Assembly (NCBI GenBank): GCA_944739405.2
Contig: OX123185.2
Coordinates: forward strand, 7,127,840 to 7,191,839
Source of the DNA: Euclidia mi
Lineage: Eukaryota > Arthropoda > Insecta > Lepidoptera > Erebidae
Direction: 5' to 3'
Length of the DNA: 64,000 nt
Shown here: in pieces, positions 11,276 to 21,239 of the stretch
How positions within the stretch are numbered: position 1 is the stretch's first letter
Layout: every line of letters begins with the position of its first letter
Notes under the pieces: generated by a model
The model's database searches: none
What the model saw: the letters and a program-made list of their open reading frames with translations, nothing else
What the model was told of the DNA's origin: nothing
Translations under genes and position numbers: made by a program

Positions 11276-11689
11276 CTGTCACTTTCACATATGCACGATA
11301 TTACGTTTGCAAAAACGATACAGATATATATATACGCGGAGTTGTCGGCAGTTCTCGTCATAGAATAAAATTACAGACTGGAAAAATTCCTTTGAGAATC
11401 TCGAGTACCGACTTAATATTTTTTTGTTCTACAATATTTGTTAAAAGTTGGTATGTAGTTAAAACTATATAATAAATAATATAGTTTTAAATTCATAGTT
11501 TGCGTGTATTCTACGTTCGTACTCAGCGATGCCGTCGTGTGTTCTACGTTCCTTTAAAATTCGTCCAAACATACAAATAAAGCTGCAGGAGTTATTTTCC
11601 ACAAGTGAGGTATTTCATTGATGTTTATTATAAGTATATAATATCCCAGAGAACAAAAATAGTAGATTGTATGACAAGGGAGCAAAATA

Positions 11690-11835
11690 GTATTTTTGCG
11701 GCGAGGGCGCTACTTTGAATCACGAGTGAAGCGAAGGATTCTAGAATAGAATCCCGAGCATAGCGAGGGATTCTAACGTAGAATCCTGAGCGCAGCGAGG
11801 GATTCAAAGTACATTGCCCGAGGGAAAAATAATTT
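11690..11835. repeat. Tandem/inverted GGATTCTAGAAT-type repeat
   Basis: GAAGCGAAGGATTCTAGAAT, then AGCGAGGGATTCTAACGT, then CGCAGCGAGGGATTC recur at about 32-bp steps. Each unit contains a small self-complementary GGATTCTA...TAGAATCC core. No coding potential. Confidence 0.7.
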
Positions 11836-12801
11836 GCTCTCGAGTCATATACTCTACTTTTCATCCCCTTTCAATGAGAAAATAAATAATTTCGTGGGTA
11901 ATAAGTTTTGTACGACGTTGTCAGCTTCTTTAGTTATCGTTTCAGGAGTTAAAGCATTGTCAATTTCATAACTCGACGTAGAACGCATTATTTTGCAAAA
12001 TTCTAAAAATTCAATAAAGTATGTATCTACTGATTACGAGAACAGAGTCGTAATTCGCGCGCTTTTTTTTTGATAGCACGGGTCACGCCCGTGCAGCCAA
12101 CCGTACCAGCCAGTTATTCATACAATTTGCGTTCGATTTCTATGAATGATATACGTTCCAAATTCAAATCACTTTGCCGCCCGCTAAAAAGCTCTGAACA
12201 GAAAAGAGCTATTTTGCTCCCGCTAAAAGAGGAACAAAGCGACACTTTTCGAATAGAAGGGATAAAAATAAATGTTCGTTTGTCTTCTTCTTTACCGATA
12301 TTGACGACTTTTCTTATATTTTTGAAGTTACCTACATAGGTCTTATTACTTAGCCATCTACAGTCCACAAGCGGGTGCTGTTGTTGCGAACGCAAGAAAT
12401 ATTCCTATAGCAAGGGAAATTTCGTCATCGCAGGTAGAATATCAGTAAAACATCTACTACTTAATTTTTGCGTAATATCCTCGTACGTAGTTGTATGAGA
12501 AAAATATAGCTCTTTGGACGTTGTTCCCTCATACTTTTGCCATATTTTCATGAAATGGATGAACTTATAAGGCCCCTTGCTGCTCATACATGGAATGGCA
12601 TAGAGTGGTATTCTCTAAAGTCTAAAAGAAAAAGAATATTATCAATTAATGATATGACAATAAGTTTGAATTTTGAACTCCGAAAGAAATCCCGCGGGAT
12701 GCCATGGCATTCCCGTTTGCTTGTTACTATTGATATTTGTCATTTAAATTAAAGTTTTACTTATATTTAAGTTATGTCTTCCTTTATCACAAAAAATAGA
12801 C
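11836..12801. other. Unassigned region left of SINE and THAP exon
   Basis: Several short open frames exist on both strands, but none shows a recognisable domain. It could hold non-coding parts of the element or gene that contains the THAP exon at 13179; I see no direct evidence for that. Confidence 0.25.
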
Positions 12802-13047
12802 GACCGGTTGGCGCAGTGGGAGTGTAAGCGACTGCTACGTCGAAGGTCGCGGGTTCGATTCCCGCGCTCAAATCAAACATTTGTGTGAATGAACATGGAT
12901 GTTTGTCTTGGTCTGGGTGTTTCTATGTATAATATGTATGTATTTACAAAAAAATGTATATAATATGTATGTTTATCAATTATCTAGTACCCATAACACA
13001 AGCTCTGCTTAGCTTGGGACTAGATGGTAATGTGTGTATGTGGTAAA
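12802..13047 (+). repeat. Full-length tRNA-derived lepidopteran SINE
   Basis: The head has a good A-box (GGTTGGCGCAGTGGGAG) and a B-box (GGGTTCGATTCCC). The body carries GTCTGGGTGTTTCTATGTAT and, near the 3' end, CTAGTACCCATAACACAAGC and CTTGGGACTAGATGG, ending in an A-rich tail. I recognise this body from SINEs common in moth genomes. Polymerase III transcription would start at the head. Confidence 0.85.
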
Positions 13048-13051
13048 AAAA

Positions 13052-13095
13052 AAAATATGCCATGCCGTGATGGACAGTACGGCACGGCATATTTT
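13052..13095. repeat. Near-perfect hairpin after the SINE tail
   Basis: Arms 13052-13068 and 13079-13095 (17 bp, one mismatch) flank a 10-nt loop. It starts in the A-rich tail of the preceding SINE. Confidence 0.8.
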
Positions 13096-13178
13096 ATGCA
13101 ATCCCTCCTATTTACCTTATCGTTTATGAAGCCTCATATAATGTATCCTATTGTTTATAAGTTTAACTATTTGTATAT

Positions 13179-13601
13179 TTGATTCTTCTGTGCGAAAACG
13201 TTGAGAAAAGGGAAAATTGGTTCAAATTCGTCCAAGCTGAGAGAAGTAAAGAAACGTGGTTCCCATCTATACACTCGGATATCTGCTCAGCGCATTTCCG
13301 TCCTGATGATTTCACAATTTCCAAAACTGTAAGAAGGTTTCTTAAAAAAGACGCAATTCCTTATGATCCTTGTTGGACTCCATATGACACGTTTGAGATT
13401 GTAGAAACTCCTAAAAATGCGTCGCCTTCTTCTCTACATAATGTGCACGGATCCGAATCTGATTCGATATTTGATAGCCCAAGAAAAGTTAAACTAAAAG
13501 CAAGCTTACGTAAAGTATCTGTAAAAAATAAATTACTTGCACAAAACATAAAAATACATTTTATTGTATTTTTCTGTGTCCACGAAATTTCAAATAGGTA
13601 A
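13179..13601 (+). CDS. THAP-domain exon fragment (gene or P-element-like transposase, unresolved)
   Basis: THAP domains are C2CH zinc-finger DNA-binding modules found in host regulators and P-element-type transposases. The frame has the second half of a THAP domain: WFKFVQAERSKETWFPS, then ICSAHFRPDDF (the C...H pair), then LKKDAIPYDP (the C-terminal AVPT-like box). The first Cys pair is not in this frame and would lie in an upstream exon; CENVEK at the frame start is not a clear match. After the domain come a Ser-rich linker and a basic stretch. A possible splice donor AG|GTAAAA lies at the 3' end. The annotated start codon is probably intronic. I cannot decide between a host gene and a transposase remnant. 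Confidence 0.55.
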   Translation: MILLCENVEKRENWFKFVQAERSKETWFPSIHSDICSAHFRPDDFTISKTVRRFLKKDAIPYDPCWTPYDTFEIVETPKNASPSSLHNVHGSESDSIFDSPRKVKLKASLRKVSVKNKLLAQNIKIHFIVFFCVHEISNR

Positions 13602-14273
13602 AATAAACAGTTTGTCACATCTGCGTATATACATTCTTAATCTATGACGAAAACACCCACGCGCGCATGCGTAGTCAATCAGTCTGAGTGACAATGAGTG
13701 ACAGTAATTTTGTTTGAAATATCATCTCTATATTATATATCTCTATGCTTGGACCCTTCTAGCTTAGTGCGTAAAACAGCCAACATTGCGAACTCCTAAT
13801 GGAACAAAGCACTTCTTTATTATTTAGGCTCCCAAATTATCTTTGCTTATTTACTTCAACAATACTGTTTTTGGAATTTGGTACTTGTTGTATTGAATCA
13901 CGGTTTATTTTAGAATGTGAGAGTAGTTGCTCTATTTGTAGAGCAATGATGTTATATTTTTGAGCTGAATACGTAAATAGGGGTCAAAAATGTGTTTTGA
14001 CTCATATAGAAGATTAAATATTCAATGAATAGTTTATTTGCAAATAAAATTGTTTTTACATTCCATGAGATTATTTGTATGCAAAAATAAAATAAATTAA
14101 TATTATTAAATTTTATGTTCAGCCTTTATTGCAGAGCAAACGTCTTCACATTCATCCCATATCTACTCGTGTTTCTATTTTCAGGGTTTTGGTAGCAGCC
14201 CGAGATGAATTAAATTTATTACGCTAGGTATCTACAGTAAAAAGGCAATGTAGCGAGCATTACATCTACAAAG
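13602..14273. other. Spacer downstream of the THAP exon
   Basis: AT-rich. A possible acceptor (TTTCTATTTTCAG near 14171-14185) is followed by a short open stretch that could be a further THAP-gene exon cut by the Tc1 insertion at 14274. Nothing firmer is visible. Confidence 0.25.
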
Positions 14274-15864
14274 CACACATCAACAAAATCTAGGGATATC
14301 TTAATCCTAAATTATTTACGAGTTTATAGTTTAGAACCTTGTTAGTTTCCACAAAAAGTTTTTATACAGATTAAAACCTCTTTTATTCTATTTTCAAAAT
14401 TTGAACATGGAAAGAAAAAAAACAAAATAATAAACAAAATATGGCGGCAAATTTGCTAGTAATTCGTTACATTAAAGAAAGTTAAAACTGTTTTATTATA
14501 ATTATTAATGAAAAGGGTTTTTAATTGTTTTTCTTTTTTAATTTAACGTGACGTACGAACTTTAAAAGTCATGTCACGTCGTCATTTGAGTCGAGATGAA
14601 ATGTTACGAGCCGTGGGCATGTTAGAAAATGGTGCAATTCAACGCGTCGTTGCTGAGGCCCTACATACCAGTCAAAATGTGATATCAAGGTTGTGGTCAC
14701 GTTATCGCAGTACTGGAGATGTGGCCGAACAGCACACAGGTAGATATCGTGTTACTACGCAGAGACAGGATCGATTTCTCCAAATGACCGCCAGAAGACA
14801 ACCCAATATCACAGCGCTGCAACTAGTGCAAAGGCTCCAGGAGGACCTCCAGCTGCTGGTAAGCGACCAAACCGTGCGAAGAAGGTTACATGAAGTTGAT
14901 CTTCATGCTCGAAGACCATTGCGTGTTCCAGCATTGCGACGTGGCAATCGCGGTCGGCGGCTTTCGTGGGCTCGGGAGCATTTACCGTGGAGTGACGAAC
15001 AATGGTCTTTGGTGCTGTTCACCGATGAGTCCCGGTTTGGGTTTCACCTGGATTCACGAAGAACACGCGTTTGGAGAGCTCCAGGGAGAGTTAGCCGTCT
15101 ACGGCACCCTCAGGAGGTCCACCCATACCAAGGCGGGACAATCATGGTGTGGGCAGGAATTCGTCTTGGCGGACGAACCCAACTCGTTTGGATCCAAGGC
15201 AGCATGACTGCACAAAAATACCACGAGGAGGTAGTAGAGCCCGTTATTGTCCCACACAGAACTCAAATAGGCCATGAATTTCTACTCATGCACGATAATG
15301 CTCCTTGCCATACGGCGCGGCTGGTATCGACCGCTCTCCGAGAGCACGATATTCAAGTTTTGGATTGGCCTGCACAGTCGCCCGACTTAAATCCTATCGA
15401 GCATGCCTGGGACATGTTACAACGAAAAGCTTTGAGAGATTTTCCACCAAATTTGACGACTGAACAACAACTTTACGAACACTTGCAAAGGACATGGGAC
15501 CTCATACCGCAGCAAGACATTGACAATTTAATTTTAAGTATTAACAATCGATGTCGATGTGTAATCAATGTAAGAGGTGGCAACACTGATTATTAATTAT
15601 TAGATTTTACAAGATTTTTTCCATTTTTATTAAAATTAATAGTTTTTTAAGAAGAAATGTTTGTTGTTATCATACTAATTTTCCATGATGATTAAAAAAA
15701 ATATTTTTTTTATTTAAAACAAAAAAAAACACGAAATGTTTTTTATTTTTATTAAAGACCTTAAAATAATCTATGATTCTTCTATTTACTGTATCAGAAA
15801 ATTCTTCATAGATTTTTAGATATTTGATGAAATATAAAATATCCCTAGACTTTGTTGATGTGTG
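14274..15864 (+). mobile_element. Tc1 transposon copy A (DD34E), complete
   Basis: A 1591-bp element bounded by inverted ends of about 26 bp beginning CACACATCAACAAAATCTAG (left) and the complement at 15839-15864. It encodes one uninterrupted transposase. The right side has the TA expected of Tc1 insertion, but the left flank reads AG instead of TA, so the target duplication is altered. Copy B at 26223-27814 is almost identical along its whole length. Confidence 0.93.
14571..15596 (+). CDS. Tc1 transposase, 341 aa, intact
   Basis: The enzyme cuts and pastes the element at TA sites. The N-terminus (about 1-110) holds paired helix-turn-helix DNA-binding regions (MSRRHLSRDEMLRAVGMLE, VISRLWSRYRSTGDV). 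The catalytic core has D152 in LFTDESRF, D242 in LMHDNAPCHTARL and E277 in SPDLNPIEHAWD. Exactly 34 residues lie between D242 and E277, the Tc1 DD34E signature. Length is normal for the family and there is no stop or shift. Compared with copy B there are five amino-acid differences: L93H, R123Q, G157E, L160P and D340N. The start ATG is the first in frame and lies about 300 bp from the left end. Other frames open inside it are shadows. Confidence 0.95.
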   Translation: MSRRHLSRDEMLRAVGMLENGAIQRVVAEALHTSQNVISRLWSRYRSTGDVAEQHTGRYRVTTQRQDRFLQMTARRQPNITALQLVQRLQEDLQLLVSDQTVRRRLHEVDLHARRPLRVPALRRGNRGRRLSWAREHLPWSDEQWSLVLFTDESRFGFHLDSRRTRVWRAPGRVSRLRHPQEVHPYQGGTIMVWAGIRLGGRTQLVWIQGSMTAQKYHEEVVEPVIVPHRTQIGHEFLLMHDNAPCHTARLVSTALREHDIQVLDWPAQSPDLNPIEHAWDMLQRKALRDFPPNLTTEQQLYEHLQRTWDLIPQQDIDNLILSINNRCRCVINVRGGNTDY

Positions 15865-15866
15865 TA

Positions 15867-16061
15867 TGTCGAAGATTCGTGTCAATCACTACATAGTATA
15901 AAACAAAGTCTGTCTACTGTCTGTCTATCCTTATGTATGCTTAAATCTTAAAAACTACGCAACGGATTTTAATGTATTTTTTTTAAATAGATATAATGAT
16001 TCAAGAGGAAGGTTTATATGTATAATAGACGCGGGCGCAGCCGCTGGCGACGTATAAGTAA
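15867..16061 (+). repeat. Dispersed repeat fragment ending in ...GCGGGCGCAGCCGCTGG
   Basis: Contains the CTGTCTGTCTATCC tract and GATTCAAGAGGAAGGTTTAT, followed by the GCGGGCGCAGCCGCTGGCG end that recurs in lepidopteran non-autonomous elements. No coding sequence. Confidence 0.5.
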
Positions 16062-16244
16062 TCTATAATATAAAAATGAATTGCTGAATGTGTTGCTAAT
16101 CGCAAATCTCGAAAGCAGCTGAACCGATTTTGCTAATTATTTTTTATAATATTCCTTGAAGTACAAGGATGGTTCTTACGGAGAGAAACATAAAAAAATA
16201 AAGAATCGACTGTTAGGCGGTACGAAGTTCGCCAGGTCAGCTAG
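16062..16244 (+). mobile_element. Mini-Helitron B, copy 1 (tandem pair)
   Basis: Begins TCTATAATATAAAAATG and ends GCCAGGTCAGCTAG, with a short GGCG...CGCC hairpin just before the CTAG end, as in Helitrons. 183 bp, no ORF. It abuts the next copy with no spacer. Confidence 0.75.
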
Positions 16245-16412
16245 TCTATAGTATAAACATGAATCGCTGAATGTGTTGCTAGGCGCAAATCTCGAGAGCA
16301 GCTGAACCGATTTCGATAATTATATTTTTATAATATTCCTTGAAGTACGAAGATGGTTCATACGGAAAGAAAAAAAAGTTATAATCGACTACTCGAGTTC
16401 GCCGGGTCAGCA
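16245..16412 (+). mobile_element. Mini-Helitron B, copy 2, head-to-tail with copy 1
   Basis: Starts TCTATAGTATAAACATG at the base after the CTAG of copy 1 and follows the same body (GCAAATCTCGAGAGCAGCTG, TTCCTTGAAGTACGAAGATG). Its 3' end is GCCGGGTCAGCAAAT, a decayed CTAG. Confidence 0.7.
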
Positions 16413-16936
16413 AATTGGATATAATTGTATTCGAACTGAAAATGAGAATAATATATATCTCTTTCTTGTTGAAGAACGTGATAAGTATGGTTGTGTATTC
16501 ATATAGTGTCACATATTGCCCTAACTCAATAAATTACTTTGGCTTTGTAGCTTCAAATAAATAAGCAATATTTGCAATCTTCTAATATGAAAATAAAAAG
16601 TTTGAAGATTACTGTTGAAAGTTTGATGATGTTCTAGGTAATAAATATTCGGACATTTCTTTTACCCAAAGCATCATAATTATATCAATTAAATATTTTT
16701 GAAGCACCTACGAACAGTTTACCATAGCATTGCTACAACGATGCTAGAGGCGTAGAAAGAATAAGATACGAGAAACTAAGTGACTCATTCACATTTTTAT
16801 AAAAGTTGAAAGAGATAGTATTTTCTTCATAAACCGGCCCATGAATATCCATGTCTAAACTTGTAACTATAACAGTTACTTTCTTTTGATTAACTACTGA
16901 GTTAAACGAGAAGCTTCTTAAAGCGATTATTAATTA
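16413..16936. other. Unassigned AT-rich spacer
   Basis: No repeat, RNA or coding signal that I can name. Confidence 0.3.
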
Positions 16937-17174
16937 CTAGATGAGCCCGCGGTACACCCGCGCTATTTAAGGCTACTGCTCCGCTCTCGTGGCTCATAGC
17001 GTGATGTTATATAGCTTATAGCCTTCCTCAATAAATAGGCTATCTAACATTGAAATTTAACCTAACCTAACCCAACACAGATTTTTTGAAATCGCTCTAG
17101 TAGGTCCTGAGATTTGCGCGTTCAACCAAACAAACAAACATACAAACTCTTCAGCTTTATATATTAGTATAAGA
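16937..17174 (-). mobile_element. Mini-Helitron A, minus strand, with CCTAA insert
   Basis: On the minus strand it begins TCTTATACTAATATATAAAG, continues with a GTTT-rich 5' tract and CGCGCAAATCTCAGGACC, and ends at CTAG (16937-16940). Relative to the sister copy at 18377 it carries an extra CCTAACCTAACCCAACAC near 17058-17076, which resembles the insect telomere unit TTAGG. Confidence 0.7.
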
Positions 17175-17571
17175 TATAACGTACTAACTCACAAATTTGT
17201 AAGAAATGCAATGTACCAACATATTAAAGGTAGAATTTATGTGTATAAAGGCTTTGTAATTAGAGGTGTCCAAGCCAAAGACAATAATCGTTATAACATA
17301 CGTTATCTATGTGCTTTATAAACTGCTTTATGTTATTTGAATTTAATTTCACGGCGGCTTCTTAGGGAATTTTTGTATGGGAAATATGGGCGTTATTATA
17401 TAAATAAGGTTGTGTGATAACAGTTAATCGAAATCTTGCTATGGTGTATTATGCTATGTTAACACGTTTATGTACGGTGTTGTTACAGGAATGTAGACAA
17501 GGTTAAATTAATATGCTTTTACATTATTATCATATTGATTCCTTTCTTTGGATGCGATGTAGGTATATTCA
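17175..17571. other. Unassigned spacer
   Basis: AT-rich, no support for genes or named repeats. Confidence 0.3.
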
Positions 17572-18006
17572 TTTTTAACCGACTTCACCAAAAAAAGGAG
17601 GAGGTTCTCAATTCGGCCGGTATATATTTTTTTTCGATGTGATGATTTCTCCAAGGTTTCTGAACCGATTTGAGTGATAATTTTTTGTATGATGCAAAAG
17701 AATTTCGAATAGGTCCCATAAAAGTTTCATTGAGGTAAGCCCAGTAGTTTTTATTTTATGAGCATTTTTTTGTTTACTTTCACCTATCCCGATGTCTGAA
17801 ATCAATCTCGTTAGTAAATTTGATCCACTTCCCGGTTACCGATTGAGCTGAAATTTTGTATACGTATGTAAATTAGATGACAATGAAAAATTATTATGAC
17901 ATAGAGCTGATCTGGTGATGGAATCGAAAGGTGGCCATATGCACTCAGTAATTAAATGACAAAACTCTATATGATATGTCCTTTTTTTGAAGTCGGTTAA
18001 AAATTT
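17572..18006. repeat. MITE with TTTTTAACCGACTTC inverted ends
   Basis: The left end TTTTTAACCGACTTCACC is matched in inverse by the right end GAAGTCGGTTAAAAA at about 17989-18004. The body (GGAGGAGGTTCTCAATTCGG, GAACCGATTTGAGTGA) is a sequence I recognise as dispersed in Lepidoptera. About 435 bp, non-coding. Confidence 0.75.
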
Positions 18007-18376
18007 AATTTCTTTCGTTACATAAATGTATAAATAATTTGCTAACAATTCTACAGTCCTAAGCATTCTTCACTCATCAATGAGTTTGTCGACAATTTGA
18101 ATTGGTATTTTATGTTTAACTTAGAGCCGCCACGCATATTCGGTATTCGGCCTTTTCGCCTGTATTTTTATTTTGTTTATGGAGGAATAATAAACAGTTA
18201 TAACATATATGTTACAGCCCAATGCATTATTCAAAGTGTCGTTTAAGACATTTGATACACAAGAACAGTAAGAATGTGAAAGAATGAAAAAAAAGTGGAA
18301 TAAAATTCATTAAATGATATAAAAACATCATAATACTTCTTACAAGAAGTAAAAGTTTTGTCACGAATATTCAGTA

Positions 18377-18600
18377 CTAGAAGAGGATGACCGTGGTTAC
18401 ACCCGCGTTATTTAAGGCTACTATTCCGCTCCCGTTGCGCACAGCATGATGTTATATAGCCTATAGCCTTCCTCGATAAATGGGCTATCTAACACTGAAA
18501 GATTTTTCAAATCGGACCAGTAGTTCCTGAGATTAGCGCGTTCAACCAAACAAACAAACAAACTCTTCAGCTTTATATATTAGTATAAGATTCGCCCTTA
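18377..18600 (-). mobile_element. Mini-Helitron A, minus strand
   Basis: Same family and orientation as 16937-17174: minus-strand start TCTTATACTAATATATAAAG, a CTGAAGAGTTTGTTTGTTTG tract, and end CTAG at 18377-18380. About 224 bp, no ORF. Confidence 0.75.
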
Positions 18601-18609
18601 TTTATTTAT

Positions 18610-18690
18610 TGGTCACAATTGTTGGAGTGGCTTATATCTAGCAGTGGACTATGGCAGGCCGATGATGATGATGATGATTATGATGATTCA
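18610..18690 (-). repeat. Fragment of the CATCATCATCAG dispersed repeat
   Basis: On the minus strand an (ATC)n-rich start is followed by GGCCTGCCATAGTCCACTGC. Related copies on the plus strand are at 20022, 23253 and 39823. Confidence 0.65.
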
Positions 18691-18905
18691 TTAATCAGTC
18701 ATATTACGAAAATCAAACCATGAAAATAACCAACCATAATACTTCATAATGTATTTAACTCTGTTAAATAAATTCTGAACGAATACAACGTATAACATAA
18801 ACGAAATATGCATATTTTTGTGACCAGCGATTCGGCCGTTATTTGGTATTCGGCGTTTCGGCCGATATTCGGCCGTGCCTCATTTCTGTGATATTGGCGA
18901 CTCTA

Positions 18906-20021
18906 TTTTAATTTAGTGGAGGCTCTACGGTCTGTCTCGCGAACACGCCCGTTGAACATTTCAAACTCATATAGCTCTCGATTTATGGAATAACGAGGAA
19001 GCAAATTTTAATTACTTGTATTTTAAATATTGCTGTACCGCTGGAGTTTACTAGCATCATTAAACTCTTAAGTACCTACTTGGTATCACGGTTTGTTACT
19101 AATAGTTTATTTATGAGTAACTTGTTTTATACATAGCTTTGCCCGATTGGTTGTGGATAATCGCCAATGTGCTGTTCTGACATATAAGTTATAAGGTACT
19201 GTACAGTTTATTAAAATCCGGCCAGTCATTTTTGCTTGCATTGTTTACCGTTTAGTAATCGATAATTATCAATTTGCGACACGGTGTTGCTTTGTAAGTT
19301 TGATGTATAATTTCGCCTGTACAGCTATGCTTGCTGATTTGATATAGTTGATTGAATCAGGCGTTACTTGGCGGAACTCCATTGTAACCTAATGGAAGGA
19401 AAGAGGAACCCACCACGTATACCCTCGGACTGACTAACCTAACTATTGCAATAGAAAAAGGTTGACAATACCGAACTCCTCTAAAAGGATAAGGGATATA
19501 GGAATGGTATGGGTTCCAGGAAGATACCTGACTTGCAGTATCCCGCTGTATGCGCCGACTATTCTTCGACACGTGTTTCGCCTCTGTACGAGGCATCCTC
19601 AGGAGCGATGGGCAACGACTGAGCTATCATTTAATACATCATAACTTAAAAAGTTGATAGTGCGAGCCATGGTTTTGAACCTGGGATCGTTTGGCTAGTA
19701 GTCTATCATTCGCTCCACTAGACTATCGCTGGCGCATAATGGCACAAGTCATGATAAATTTCCAATAAAGCATTCAAGCAATTAATAAGACGAAGGTCAA
19801 AGCAAAGTCAAAGCATTTTAACGTCGGTGTAATATCTTAGATACCTACTGTCTAACAAACAGCACGAGAAACAGAAAGACGTATAACAATCCCAGCTTAC
19901 ACTCGTGATCGCTTTCACATGAAGCACGTGGATTAACATAAGTACTTCATTAGTAGGTATAAGATTTTCTAACTATGAGGTACGCGTGCGGAGCAGTAAC
20001 CCTTAATAGTTTATAAACAGG
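18906..20021. other. Unassigned region with a tRNA-like relic at 19650-19740
   Basis: At 19650-19740 the minus strand reads GATAGTCTAGTGGAGCG followed by CCCAGGTTCAAAACC, an A-box/B-box pair with tRNA spacing, so a SINE head or pseudo-tRNA is likely. The rest holds short open frames without recognisable motifs. Confidence 0.35.
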
Positions 20022-20251
20022 ATCATCATCATCATCAGCCTTTAACAGTCCACTGCTGGACTAGGCTTCTCCTTTGAAAGGAGGAATTGGCCTACTATAC
20101 CACGCTGGCCAAACGGGTTGGTATAGGGTTTGTATCAAGTTTTCCTTCTCTTACAGTGCTGTTCTGCATAATATGCTCCCTCTGTCGGCTCTTACAACAC
20201 CCATGGGATGATATGGGGTGGTGACAATCCGTATAAAGCCAGCCAAGCCGC
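20022..20251 (+). repeat. CATCATCATCAG dispersed repeat, left part, split by MULE
   Basis: Follows the copy at 39823-40040 closely: AACAGTCCACTGCTGGACTA, CTCCTTTGAAAGGAGGAATT, TTCCTTCTCTTACAGTGCTG, then GGTGGTGACAATCCGTAT at about 20234. The rest of the repeat (TTCTTAATCCGTCACCACAC) resumes at 22621 on the far side of the MULE element. Confidence 0.8.
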
Positions 20252-20458
20252 TTCCCAACGGCCACCACCAAAAGTGCCACCACTGGTGGTCGTTGGGACA
20301 ATTATAAAAATTTGTTCCCAACCGCCACCAGTGGGGGTCGATGAGACGTAAATTGTAGTCATTGTCCTATCGACCACCACCAAACTGCCACCAGTGGTGC
20401 AGTTGTGGCAGTTAGAACAACGTTATTAGATCTTGTCCCAACGGCCCCATAGTTATCT

Positions 20459-20658
20459 TCTATTATATAAAAATGAATCGCAGAATGTGTTGCTAAGCGC
20501 AAATCTCGAGAGCAGCTGAACCGATTTCGCTAATTTTTTTTTTATAATATTCCTTGAAGTACGAGGATGGTTCTTAAGGAGAAAAAATTAAAAAAATGCA
20601 AACAAAAATAATTAAATAATCGACTGTTAGGCGGTACGAAGTTCGCCGGGTCAGCTAG
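20459..20658 (+). mobile_element. Mini-Helitron B, copy 3, inside the MULE
   Basis: Starts TCTATTATATAAAAATGAAT, ends TTCGCCGGGTCAGCTAG, 200 bp. It shares its body and both ends with the tandem pair at 16062-16412. It lies just inside the left arm of the MULE, so it inserted later. Confidence 0.8.
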
Positions 20659-21239
20659 TTGTAAATAAAACAATCTTTACAATCAGCCTTTGTATATTTC
20701 AAAAATCATCATAGTTTGAATCACAGTAATCTCCAAATAGTATGAATATAAAAAAGAACTGTAAAAAATATTACAGATCAATCAATATATAATAACAATA
20801 AAGTAAATATAGTAACATTTTTATATTTTCGCATCAATCACAATCATTAACGTAACGTTTGTTACGTCTTTAATAGAAGCACATTTTTATTTATAAATCT
20901 AAAACTAAAATAAAAAAATCAACTATCAAATTCAACAAACATATAAAGGAATATACTTATAAAATAATAAAATAAAAATATATAAAGGAATAAACACAGT
21001 AATTTGTTACAAAAGACAATGATCATCGCATTATTTCTAAAAATTGACCCGCAGTTATTTCGTTATGTATGAGCTCCATTTGAGCCTCTTGAATAAATTC
21101 ATCATTATATACCTACTGCTTTGGTCTTTCTTAAAATCTATTTAAATTTGCATTCTCCTTACGACAAAATAGGAGGCATCTTCCTGGAGAACGTTTAAGA
21201 CACGGAGAAAAGTTGGGTTCTTTTGGCTCACGGCTGTAT

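Larger units (their letters stand above)
18119..18905. repeat. Possible TIR element rich in TATTCGGC, with nested repeats
   Basis: The left edge TAGAGCCGCCACGCATATTC and the right edge ...GGCGACTCTA are inverted, and both arms carry TATTCGGTATTCGGC-like motifs. Between them lie a mini-Helitron (18377-18600) and a short dispersed repeat (18610-18690), so most of the interior is later insertion. The element class is not clear; hAT-like is possible. Confidence 0.4.

Noticed and set aside
12802..12875. tRNA gene
   Set aside because: Good A and B boxes, but the acceptor stem does not close and a lepidopteran SINE body follows.
14890..15207. Second ORF inside Tc1 copy A (and at 26838-27155 in copy B)
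   Set aside because: An alternative-frame shadow of the transposase; its differences between copies follow the transposase frame.
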